The notes under the pieces: generated by a model
What the model saw: the letters and a program-made list of their open reading frames with translations, nothing else
Told to the model about the DNA's origin: nothing
Databases searched by the model: none
Translations under genes and position numbers: made by a program
In this document: positions 1 to 6,779 of the stretch, piece after piece
Position numbering within the stretch: the first letter of the stretch is position 1
Layout: every line of letters begins with the position of its first letter
Assembly: GCA_049296795.1 (NCBI GenBank)
Contig: JBAQTC010000056.1
Location: 1 to 48,323 of the forward strand
Source: CAXNKH01 sp049296795
GTDB taxonomy: Bacteria > Pseudomonadota > Gammaproteobacteria > Burkholderiales > Burkholderiaceae_C
Reading direction: 5' to 3'
DNA: 48,323 nucleotides

Positions 1-123
1 AGTTCCATGGTGATCACCTTGTTAGTCTCCTGCCCAAAAAGTAGGCAGAGCTAGTAAAACACCTGGCTCAGTTTTGAATCGGCACAACCCCTATACGTGG
101 CTCAGTATTCGGTCGGCGGCAAC
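1..123. mobile_element. Probable end of an IS21-type insertion sequence (left window edge)
   Basis: Two copies of a related motif lie here in the same direction, at 62-87 and 96-123. Both contain TGGCTCAGT followed by a TCGGC core, and their TGGCTCA cores are 34 bases apart. Multiple subterminal repeats of this kind are typical of the ends of IS21-family elements (istA/istB). A matching inverted pair sits at the other edge of the window. No transposase reading frame is visible in the bases present, so the body of the element would lie outside the window to the left. The family assignment rests on repeat architecture only. Confidence 0.5.
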
Positions 124-329
124 ATACGTATGTTCAAAACGGGAAAATCGTACTCAGGGTGAACCGTGTTGGTTCTGAAGTGCCCTTAGATGAATTTAGA
201 TTATGAAGGTCAGAGAAAATGCACTCGCAGACGATTGCTGAAGGCTAAACGAAGGTCAAGTTGAACACAGAAGTTGCGAGAACTGAGGTCGTCCAAAGAG
301 GTGTTTAGGACACTTTTAGGACACAGACA
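124..329. other. Non-coding stretch between IS end and tRNA-Val terminator
   Basis: I see no convincing gene here. The only notable structure is a short tandem repeat near 305-323, where TTAGGACAC occurs twice, just past the tRNA-Val terminator. There is no integrase gene and no visible copy of the tRNA 3' end that would mark an attachment site. Confidence 0.5.
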
Positions 330-363
330 ACAAAAAAGGACTCACGATTTAACGTAAGTCCTT
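330..363 (-). terminator. Rho-independent terminator after tRNA-Val
   Basis: Read on the minus strand, an 11-bp stem with one G-T pair (AAGGACTTACG pairing with CGTGAGTCCTT, positions 363-336) encloses a 6-base loop and runs into a six-T tract. It lies about 20 bases past the tRNA 3' end and would end the transcript carrying dnaQ and the tRNA. Confidence 0.9.
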
Positions 364-381
364 GATTTATAACCAATAAAT

Positions 382-456
382 TGGTGGGCAGTGCAAGTTT
401 CGAACTTGCGACCCCTGCAGTGTGAATGCAGTGCTCTACCCCTGAGCTAACCGCCC
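382..456 (-). tRNA. tRNA-Val (anticodon CAC)
   Basis: The minus strand folds into a complete cloverleaf: acceptor stem GGGCGGT pairing with ACTGCCC, D arm with TAGCTCAGGGGTAGAGC, anticodon stem CTGCA/TGCAG enclosing loop TTCACAC (anticodon CAC), and T stem GCAAG/CTTGC with loop TTCGAAA. The CCA end is encoded (382-384). It lies 63 bases downstream of dnaQ on the same strand and is followed by a strong terminator. Confidence 0.95.
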
Positions 457-519
457 TGAATTCTTCACTGAAATAAATCAGTTTTCCGGCTTCAGGAAAG
501 CCTTGGATTATGACACAAG

Positions 520-1221
520 TCATACACTCGAGCGCCACACAGTCTTGTCGCCACTGGCTTTGTCCAGTTGTTTAAGCACCTCATCGTGCGCCGCTATTTC
601 CTGATCATTGGCAGCGATCACCGTCAACTCGAATCCTTGGAGATCGATTAAAGGCGAGTCATCAGAAATTGTATGGGTGTTGCTGTCTTCAATCAGCAAA
701 GCATCCTGACCACGGGTCAGGTTGATGTAAACATCGGCCAACAGCTCAGCATCCAACAAGGCTCCGTGCAAGGTACGGCTTGAATTGTCAATGCCTAGTC
801 GAGCGCACAAGGCATCCAGTGAATTGCGTTTCCCGGGGTACATTTCCTTGGCCATAACCAAGGTGTCGATCACGTTAGCGATGTACTTGTTGAAGCTCGA
901 TTTTCCAATTAGTTCAAGTTCTTTGTTGAGGAAACCAACATCGAACTGGGCGTTGTGAATGATGATTTCCGCATCTCGCAAGTAATGCAGTAATTCATCG
1001 GCTACGGCTTCGAACTTGGGTTTGTCGCGCAAAAATTCGTTGCTGATGCCATGAACTTTGAGCGCGTCCTCGTGGCTGTCACGGCCCGGGTTCAGATAAA
1101 AATGTTTATTGTTGCCGGTCAACTTGCGGTTGACCAGCTCGACGCAGCCAATTTCAATAATGCGGTCGCCGTTTTCGGCAGACAGGCCTGTGGTTTCAGT
1201 ATCGAGAAAAATTTGACGCAT
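520..1221 (-). CDS. dnaQ: DnaQ-family 3'-5' exonuclease (DNA polymerase III epsilon subunit)
   Basis: Proofreading exonuclease that removes mismatched 3' ends during replication. All catalytic residues of the DEDDh family are visible: D7 and E9 in the ExoI motif DTETTG, D94 in HNAQFDVGF (ExoII), and H152 with D157 in HGALLDAEL (ExoIII). The spacing closely follows E. coli epsilon. At 233 residues it is near the usual length, including a C-terminal segment that would contact the polymerase alpha subunit. It starts 27 bases behind fdx on the same strand, so it is probably co-transcribed with the iron-sulfur operon; the occupant of this spot is iscX in E. coli. A proofreading paralogue is possible, but the length and motifs favour the true epsilon subunit. 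Confidence 0.93.
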   Translation of the reverse strand: MRQIFLDTETTGLSAENGDRIIEIGCVELVNRKLTGNNKHFYLNPGRDSHEDALKVHGISNEFLRDKPKFEAVADELLHYLRDAEIIIHNAQFDVGFLNKELELIGKSSFNKYIANVIDTLVMAKEMYPGKRNSLDALCARLGIDNSSRTLHGALLDAELLADVYINLTRGQDALLIEDSNTHTISDDSPLIDLQGFELTVIAANDQEIAAHDEVLKQLDKASGDKTVWRSSV

Positions 1222-1248
1222 AGGTCGATTATGTGCACTCAGGATCGA

Positions 1249-1587
1249 TCAATGATTCTCTTTGGCGTGATTGATTGAATATTTGGGTATCTCAACCACC
1301 AGGTCTTTATGCGCTAAAAATGCTTGGCAGCTCAGTCTTGAATCGGGCTCCAGGCCCCAAGCCCGATCCAGCAAGTCTTCTTCGTTTTCGTCCATTTCAT
1401 TGAGGGAGCTAAAGCCTTCGCGTACCACCACATGGCAGGTGGTGCAAGCACAACTCATATCGCAAGCGTGCTCGATATTGATGTGATTGTCTAATAAGGC
1501 TTCACAAATCGAGGTGCCAACCGGCGCTTGAATTTCCGCCCCCAACGGACAGTACTCGGGGTGAGGGAGAATTTTAATAATGGGCAT
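1249..1587 (-). CDS. fdx: ISC-type [2Fe-2S] ferredoxin
   Basis: Adrenodoxin-like ferredoxin that delivers electrons during Fe-S cluster assembly on IscU. The cluster ligands are C42, C48 and C51 (C-x5-C-x2-C) and C87 in SRLSCQAF; an additional cysteine, C46, sits inside the loop as in other Isc ferredoxins. The acidic stretch around residues 64-72 (MDENEEDLL) is the usual docking surface for IscS. At 112 residues it has the family length. It is the last Isc gene of the operon, 49 bases after hscA. Confidence 0.95.
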   Translation of the reverse strand: MPIIKILPHPEYCPLGAEIQAPVGTSICEALLDNHINIEHACDMSCACTTCHVVVREGFSSLNEMDENEEDLLDRAWGLEPDSRLSCQAFLAHKDLVVEIPKYSINHAKENH

Positions 1588-1636
1588 TTTGAGTTAGTTT
1601 CAGTCCGTTGCGTGCTGGGGCGGGCTTATGCAAATT

Positions 1637-3493
1637 TTAGATTGTTTCAATGTTTTTCCCGGCCAGTGCTTTTTGAATTCCCCGGTTCATTCGCAGTGCA
1701 GCAAAAGCCTCGGTGCCTTGGGCCAAAGTTTCGGTTACCGCTTCAATGACGACCACATCTTCCAGCGAACGAGCAGCTTGAACAGCGGCCATCTGTGCAT
1801 CGATACGGGCCAACTCGTCGGGCGATAGCAAATCGGCGTCGGCATTCAGCGCACTGCGGGTTGCCAACAGCATACGATCTGCGTCAAGCCGGGCTTCAGC
1901 CAGTGCACGGGCTCGCATGTCCTGCTCGGCAGTCGAGAAACTGCTCTGCAGCATTTGTGCGATTTGCTCGTCAGCCAAGCCAAACGAGGGCTTGACATCA
2001 ATTTGGGCTTGAACCCCACTGTTTTGTTCTTTTGCACTGACGTGTAGCAAACCATCGGCATCGACCGTGAAGCTGACCCGTATCCGCGCCGCCCCCGCGG
2101 CCATCGGTGGGATGCCGCGCAACTCAAAACGGGCCAGACTACGGCAGTCGCTCACCAGATCACGCTCACCCTGAACCACATGCAAGGACAGTGCCGTCTG
2201 ACCATCCTGGTAGGTTGTGAAGTCCTGCGCCATGGCAGTGGGAATAGTCTGGTTGCGCGGAACGATGCGCTCTACCAGACCGCCCATGGTTTCAATCCCC
2301 AACGAGAGCGGAATCACGTCAAGCAACAGCAAATCGCCACTCAAGTTGTTACCGGCGAGCTGATTGGCCTGAATCGCTGCGCCTAAGGCGACGACTTCAT
2401 CGGGGTTCAGGTTCGTTAAAGGCGCTTGACCAAACAGCTGGGCGACAGCACGCTGAATTTGCGGCATGCGGGTCGAGCCCCCCACCATCACCACGCCCCG
2501 AACTTCACCAACACTGAGGCGGGCATCGCGCAAAGCTTTGCGCACAGCACGCAAGGTGCGCTCTGTCAGGGCTGCGCTACAGGCTTCGAACTGCTCAATG
2601 CTCAACGGCAGATTCAGAGCACCGCTTTGCACCGCGACGTTGAAAACAACACGCTCCGAAATAGAAAGTGCTTCCTTGCTGGCCCGGGCTGCGACTTTGA
2701 GCGCCGCTTTGTCCGATCGACTCCATGTTTTCTCTTCGACCTGCTCGATCGCCCATTGGACCAACGCCGCGTCATAGTCATCCCCGCCAAGTGCCGAGTC
2801 ACCGCCAGTGGCAATCACTTCGAATACACCCTGGGTAAGTCGCAGGATTGAGATATCAAAGGTTCCACCACCTAGGTCATAAATGGCGTAAATTCCCTCG
2901 CTGGCATTGTCCAGGCCATAAGCAATGGCGGCAGCGGTTGGTTCGTTGATCAAGCGCAGCACATTGAGTCCCGCCAGCTCAGCCGCATCCTTGGTCGCCT
3001 GGCGTTGGGCATCGTCAAAATAAGCCGGAACCGTAATCACAGCCCCATAAATATCGTCGTTAAAGCTGTCTTCGGCCCGGTAGCGCAACGTGGCCAGAAT
3101 TTCGGCGCTGACTTGAACGGGGGATTTTTCACCCGCCACGGTTTGCAATCCCAGCATGCCCGGGCGGTCGATGAAATGATGGTGGGACTGCTCCAGGCCA
3201 CTGAGGTCTTTCAGCGCACGACCCATAAAACGCTTCACCGAGGTCAACGTGTTCTCGGGGTCCATGGTCAAGCTGGCCAGCGCTTCAAAACCAATTTGCC
3301 GACCTCCTCCAGCTACATAACGAACTACCGAAGGCAGAATCACTCGGCCTTGGTCATCAGGCAGGCATTCGGCCACACCGGAGCGCACGGCTGCCACCAG
3401 CGAATGGGTTGTACCCAGATCAATGCCAATGGCGATTCGTCGCTGATGGGGGTCGGGTGACTGGCCAGGTTCTGAAATTTGTAAAAGTGCCAT
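1637..3493 (-). CDS. hscA: Fe-S protein assembly chaperone HscA (Hsp70 type)
   Basis: Specialised Hsp70 ATPase that, with HscB, helps release the cluster from IscU. The N-terminal actin-like ATPase domain is clear: phosphate-binding IGIDLGTTHSLVA near residue 22, YDLGGGTFDISIL near 205 and VVMVGGSTRMPQIQ near 335. A substrate-binding domain follows from about residue 390 and an alpha-helical lid to the end. The 618 residues match HscA (about 616-620) rather than DnaK (about 640), and there is no long acidic tail. It lies between hscB, 73 bases upstream, and fdx. The longer gap before this gene shows no hairpin. Confidence 0.96.
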   Translation of the reverse strand: MALLQISEPGQSPDPHQRRIAIGIDLGTTHSLVAAVRSGVAECLPDDQGRVILPSVVRYVAGGGRQIGFEALASLTMDPENTLTSVKRFMGRALKDLSGLEQSHHHFIDRPGMLGLQTVAGEKSPVQVSAEILATLRYRAEDSFNDDIYGAVITVPAYFDDAQRQATKDAAELAGLNVLRLINEPTAAAIAYGLDNASEGIYAIYDLGGGTFDISILRLTQGVFEVIATGGDSALGGDDYDAALVQWAIEQVEEKTWSRSDKAALKVAARASKEALSISERVVFNVAVQSGALNLPLSIEQFEACSAALTERTLRAVRKALRDARLSVGEVRGVVMVGGSTRMPQIQRAVAQLFGQAPLTNLNPDEVVALGAAIQANQLAGNNLSGDLLLLDVIPLSLGIETMGGLVERIVPRNQTIPTAMAQDFTTYQDGQTALSLHVVQGERDLVSDCRSLARFELRGIPPMAAGAARIRVSFTVDADGLLHVSAKEQNSGVQAQIDVKPSFGLADEQIAQMLQSSFSTAEQDMRARALAEARLDADRMLLATRSALNADADLLSPDELARIDAQMAAVQAARSLEDVVVIEAVTETLAQGTEAFAALRMNRGIQKALAGKNIETI

Positions 3494-3566
3494 CTGAATA
3501 AAACCTTATGGTGCAGACCCTGCTTTGCTCGTCAATCCGACTTGTCCTCGACTCATTAAAATTGCC

Positions 3567-4094
3567 TCACGAGCCTGCATTGTCCATCCTGTCAAACCTG
3601 TTCTCGATATCTTGAACAAATCGCTCAATGAACATTAAGGATCTGACTTCAACCACTGCTTGCGGATAATCGTGCTCAACGTCGAGCAGCTGCGCACATC
3701 GATCAAACGACTTGCGGCGCAAGGCCTCGATCTCGGCCTGTATAGCTTCAAGCTCCTGGGTGCATGTGGCTTCGTCAAGCGCTTCTCGCCAGCTGATCTG
3801 CTGCAACAAGAATTCACGTGGCATGGCGGTGTTGTTCTCAGCCTGAACGGCTGCGCCATTCAATTCACACAGATAAGCTGCTCGGCGCAATGGATCTTTT
3901 AGGCGTTGATAGGCTTCATTGACCCGAACCGACCACTGCATTGCCAGTCGCTGAGAAGTCGCCCCCTGTGCCGCAAAACGATCGGGGTGGATTTGGCGTT
4001 GCAGGTCTTTCCAGCGTGCGTCAAGCTCGGTTCGGTCCTGTGCATACTGCAGTGAAAGACCAAATAATTCGAAATCATTGGATTGAAGATTCAC
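3567..4094 (-). CDS. hscB: Fe-S assembly co-chaperone HscB (J-domain protein)
   Basis: J-protein partner that loads IscU onto HscA and stimulates its ATPase. The N-terminal J domain has the invariant HPD (IHPDRFA, near residue 36) after an FELFGLSLQY start typical of HscB. The C-terminal three-helix domain, which binds IscU, spans about residues 90-170. The length of 175 residues is normal. Its start overlaps the iscA stop by four bases (ATGA), implying translational coupling. Confidence 0.95.
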   Translation of the reverse strand: MNLQSNDFELFGLSLQYAQDRTELDARWKDLQRQIHPDRFAAQGATSQRLAMQWSVRVNEAYQRLKDPLRRAAYLCELNGAAVQAENNTAMPREFLLQQISWREALDEATCTQELEAIQAEIEALRRKSFDRCAQLLDVEHDYPQAVVEVRSLMFIERFVQDIENRFDRMDNAGS

Positions 4095-4414
4095 ACCCGG
4101 AACGACTCACCACAGCCGCAACGATCTCGCTCATTGGGATTGTTGAACTTGAAACCCTCGTTCAAGCCTTCCCGAACAAAATCTAGCTCGGTACCATCGA
4201 TATACGACAAGCTTTTAGGATCGATCAAGACCTTGACGCCGTGACCCTCGAACACAATGTCCTCGGGCAGAAATTCATCGACGTATTCGAGTTTGTAGGC
4301 CAGGCCTGAACAGCCCGTGGTTTTAACGCCCAAGCGCACACCCACACCCTTGCCACGTTTAGCAAGGTAACGGGTGACGTGTCGGGCAGCAGCTTCGGTC
4401 AGAGAGACAGCCAT
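4091..4414 (-). CDS. iscA: Iron-sulfur cluster assembly protein IscA
   Basis: A-type carrier that binds iron or a cluster and passes it to target proteins. The three conserved cysteines C35 (TTGCSGLAY), C99 and C101 (RCGCGESF) occupy exactly the E. coli IscA positions. The length is 107 residues. It lies 71 bases behind iscU and overlaps hscB by four bases. ErpA has the same motifs, but the position inside the isc operon settles the identity. Confidence 0.95.
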   Translation of the reverse strand: MAVSLTEAAARHVTRYLAKRGKGVGVRLGVKTTGCSGLAYKLEYVDEFLPEDIVFEGHGVKVLIDPKSLSYIDGTELDFVREGLNEGFKFNNPNERDRCGCGESFRV

Positions 4415-4485
4415 AAATTTAGTCAGTTAAGGACAGGAGGTTGAGCGCCAGACGCCCCGACCCCGGTCCGCCATGTTTCAAGAGT

Positions 4486-4872
4486 TCAAGCGCCGTGCTT
4501 GGCTTTGTAATCGTTGACTGCAGCCTTAATCGCATCTTCAGCCAAGATTGAGCAATGGATTTTGACTGGGGGCAAAGCCAATTCTTCTGCGATTTGGCTG
4601 TTTTTGAGCGCCGCAGCTTGATCCAGCGTCTTGCCCTTGACCCATTCAGTCACCAGCGACGACGAGGCAATGGCCGAGCCACAGCCATAGGTTTTAAAGC
4701 GTGCATCTTCAATCACCCCAGTCACAGGATTGACCTTGATTTGCAGCTTCATCACGTCACCGCAAGCAGGTGCACCGACCATGCCCGTGCCAACCGATTC
4801 ATCGCCCTTGTCAAAAGAACCCACGTTGCGCGGGTTTTCGTAATGTTCAACAACTTTTTCAGAATATGCCAT
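4486..4872 (-). CDS. iscU: Fe-S cluster scaffold protein IscU
   Basis: Scaffold on which [2Fe-2S] clusters are built from IscS-derived sulfur. Ligands C37, D39, C64 and C107 are present, and LPPVK (100-104), the HscA recognition motif, directly precedes C107. I start at the ATG giving MAYSEK, because a GTG five codons upstream overlaps what looks like the ribosome binding site (GGAAGA, seven bases before the ATG). This gives 128 residues, the normal size. It sits 36 bases after iscS. Confidence 0.96.
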   Translation of the reverse strand: MAYSEKVVEHYENPRNVGSFDKGDESVGTGMVGAPACGDVMKLQIKVNPVTGVIEDARFKTYGCGSAIASSSLVTEWVKGKTLDQAAALKNSQIAEELALPPVKIHCSILAEDAIKAAVNDYKAKHGA

Positions 4873-4908
4873 TTGATTATCTTCCACTCAATAGTTTTGC
4901 TGCTGCGA

Positions 4909-6129
4909 TCAATGGGCTGCCCATTGGATAGTGCTCAGATCGACACCGTCCTTGAACATCTCCCACAAAGGACTCAAATCACGCAACTTCACCACATTCA
5001 ACTTGATGGTCTCAATGGCGTAGTCAATTTCTTCTTCGGTGGTAAAGCGCCCGATCGTCATGCGCAGGCTGCTGTGCGCCAGCTCGTCGCTGCGGCCCAA
5101 GGCCCGCAACACGTAACTGGGCTCCAAACTGGCTGAAGTACAGGCCGAACCACTCGATACGGCCAAACCTTTGATACCCATGATGAGGGATTCACCTTCA
5201 ACAAAATTGAAACTCATATTCAGGTTATGCGGAACACGCTGGGAGGGGTGGCCATTCAGGAATACTTCCTCAACGTCCTTCAATCCGTCGAGCAAGCGCT
5301 GGTGCAGGGCCAGCGCTTTTGCCGTGTCCTGCGCCATCTCTAGGCGTGCCAAGCGAAAGGCCTCTCCCATGCCAACACATTGATGAGTCGGCAAGGTGCC
5401 CGATCGCATTCCTCGCTCATGGCCCCCACCGTGCATTTGGGCTTCCAGCCGTACCCGGGGTTTGCGCCGCACATAGAGTGCGCCAATACCTTTGGGCCCA
5501 TAGGTCTTGTGCGAAGCCAAGCTCATCAGGTCCACGGGCAAACTCTTGAGATCAATTTCCAATTTTCCGGTTGCCTGGGCAGCGTCGACGTGGAAAATAA
5601 TCCCTTTCTCACGGCACATCAGCCCAATGGCGGGAATGTCCTGGATCACGCCGATTTCGTTGTTCACGAACATGACGCTGATCAGAATCGTATCGGGACG
5701 AATCGCCGCCTTGAGACGTTCGAGGTCAAGCAAGCCATCTTCCTGCACGTCCAAGTAAGTCACTTCAAAACCCTGGCGTTCGAGTTCACGACAAGGATCG
5801 AGTACGGCTTTGTGTTCGGTTTTGACCGTGATCAAGTGCTTGCCGCGAGTCTTGTAGAACTGCGCAGCGCCTTTAATGGCCAAATTATTCGACTCGGTTG
5901 CACCCGAAGTCCAAACAATCTCGCGCGGATCAGCACCGATCAAATCAGCCACTTCACCGCGGGCTTTTTCCACGGCCGCTTCAGCCTCCCAGCCCCAAGC
6001 GTGACTGCGCGAGGCAGGATTGCCAAAGTGCTCGCGCAACCAAGGAATCATGGCATCAACAACACGGGGATCACATGGCGTGGTGGCGCCGTAGTCAAGA
6101 TAAATCGGGAAATGAGGTGTTACTTCCAT
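4909..6129 (-). CDS. iscS: Cysteine desulfurase IscS
   Basis: PLP enzyme that removes sulfur from cysteine and hands the persulfide to IscU, and to tRNA thiolation partners. The PLP lysine is K208 (SLASHKTYGPKG). The persulfide cysteine is C330 in SSGSACTSASLEPSYV, the loop signature of group I desulfurases. The length of 406 is two residues more than E. coli IscS, from a slightly longer N-terminus. It lies 32 bases after iscR. Confidence 0.96.
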   Translation of the reverse strand: MEVTPHFPIYLDYGATTPCDPRVVDAMIPWLREHFGNPASRSHAWGWEAEAAVEKARGEVADLIGADPREIVWTSGATESNNLAIKGAAQFYKTRGKHLITVKTEHKAVLDPCRELERQGFEVTYLDVQEDGLLDLERLKAAIRPDTILISVMFVNNEIGVIQDIPAIGLMCREKGIIFHVDAAQATGKLEIDLKSLPVDLMSLASHKTYGPKGIGALYVRRKPRVRLEAQMHGGGHERGMRSGTLPTHQCVGMGEAFRLARLEMAQDTAKALALHQRLLDGLKDVEEVFLNGHPSQRVPHNLNMSFNFVEGESLIMGIKGLAVSSGSACTSASLEPSYVLRALGRSDELAHSSLRMTIGRFTTEEEIDYAIETIKLNVVKLRDLSPLWEMFKDGVDLSTIQWAAH

Positions 6130-6161
6130 TACAAACTCGCTCTTAAAGTTGCTTATTCAAT

Positions 6162-6698
6162 TTATTTGGAAAACATGGCGCCCAGGGCAAACACAGAATT
6201 AGGTGCGTTAATCCGAATCGGTTTGACCACCGGCATGCTGGAAATCGCCCGCTTCATGCTGGGTCGATCTTCCAGTTGGATTCCTTTGGCGAGCTGATCA
6301 TTGACCAATGCTTGCAGCTTGACCGACTCCAAGAATTCGACCATGCGATCGTTAAGTGCGGCCCAGAGTTCATGGGTCATGCAACGACCGCCGCCCTCGC
6401 CTTGGCAATTTTCCTTGCCGCCACACTGGGTGGCGTCAATCGGCTCATCGACCGACAAAATGATGTCCGCTACTGTGATGTCAGTGGCCTGGCGCGCCAA
6501 GGTGTAGCCGCCACCCGGACCACGGGTCGACTCAACCAGATCATTACGGCGCAGTTTTCCAAACAACTGCTCCAAATAAGACAAAGAAATACCTTGGCGC
6601 TGGCTGATCGCCGCCAAAGTAACAGGACCGCTGGACTGGCGCAAAGCCAGATCTATCATTGCAGTGACCGCAAAGCGGCCTTTGGTGGTGAGACGCAT
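6162..6698 (-). CDS. iscR: Fe-S cluster-sensing Rrf2 regulator IscR
   Basis: Represses its own isc operon when it carries a [2Fe-2S] cluster. Starting at MRLTTKGRFAVTAMIDLAL, it has an Rrf2 winged helix (residues 1-65), a dimer helix and the cluster loop with three cysteines followed by H in CMTHELW. The spacing is C-x5-C-x7-C, while E. coli has C-x5-C-x5-C, so the loop is two residues longer and glycine-rich (GEGGGR). The start is set by AGAGGAG six bases upstream of the second of two adjacent ATG codons; the first ATG, at 6701, is an equal alternative, while the ATG at 6722 lies upstream of that ribosome site. The long C-terminal tail after about residue 140 is poorly conserved in this family. 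Confidence 0.94.
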   Translation of the reverse strand: MRLTTKGRFAVTAMIDLALRQSSGPVTLAAISQRQGISLSYLEQLFGKLRRNDLVESTRGPGGGYTLARQATDITVADIILSVDEPIDATQCGGKENCQGEGGGRCMTHELWAALNDRMVEFLESVKLQALVNDQLAKGIQLEDRPSMKRAISSMPVVKPIRINAPNSVFALGAMFSK

Positions 6699-6720
6699 CA
6701 TGTGCTCCTCTGGTTGGTTC

Positions 6721-6745
6721 AATTCCTACTAACTCAGTCAAGTAT
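6721..6745 (-). promoter_or_regulatory. Probable type 1 IscR operator
   Basis: On the minus strand the site reads ATACTTGACT, three bases, then TTAGT and GGAAT. This agrees with the type 1 IscR site known from E. coli (ATA-nn-TGACT ... TTAGT ... AT). It begins just upstream of the iscR ribosome binding site and overlaps the promoter -10 element, which fits autorepression by holo-IscR. Confidence 0.75.
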
Positions 6746-6749
6746 AGCA
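6741..6749 (-). promoter_or_regulatory. Extended -10 element of the isc operon promoter
   Basis: The minus strand reads TGCTATACT, an extended -10 (TGn followed by a TATAAT-like hexamer). There is no strong -35 at 17 bases (GAGTCA). Transcription would begin about seven bases downstream, inside the IscR operator. Confidence 0.6.
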
Positions 6750-6779
6750 GAAGACCCAGTAATTGACTCGGGAATAGGG

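Noticed and set aside
300..456. A genomic island attachment site at tRNA-Val
   Set aside because: No integrase gene and no second copy of the tRNA 3' end are present; the short TTAGGACAC repeat does not match the tRNA.
5380..6297. A 305-codon plus-strand frame opposite iscS
   Set aside because: It is the reverse strand of a fully conserved iscS gene, and its translation resembles no family; codon bias of iscS explains its length.
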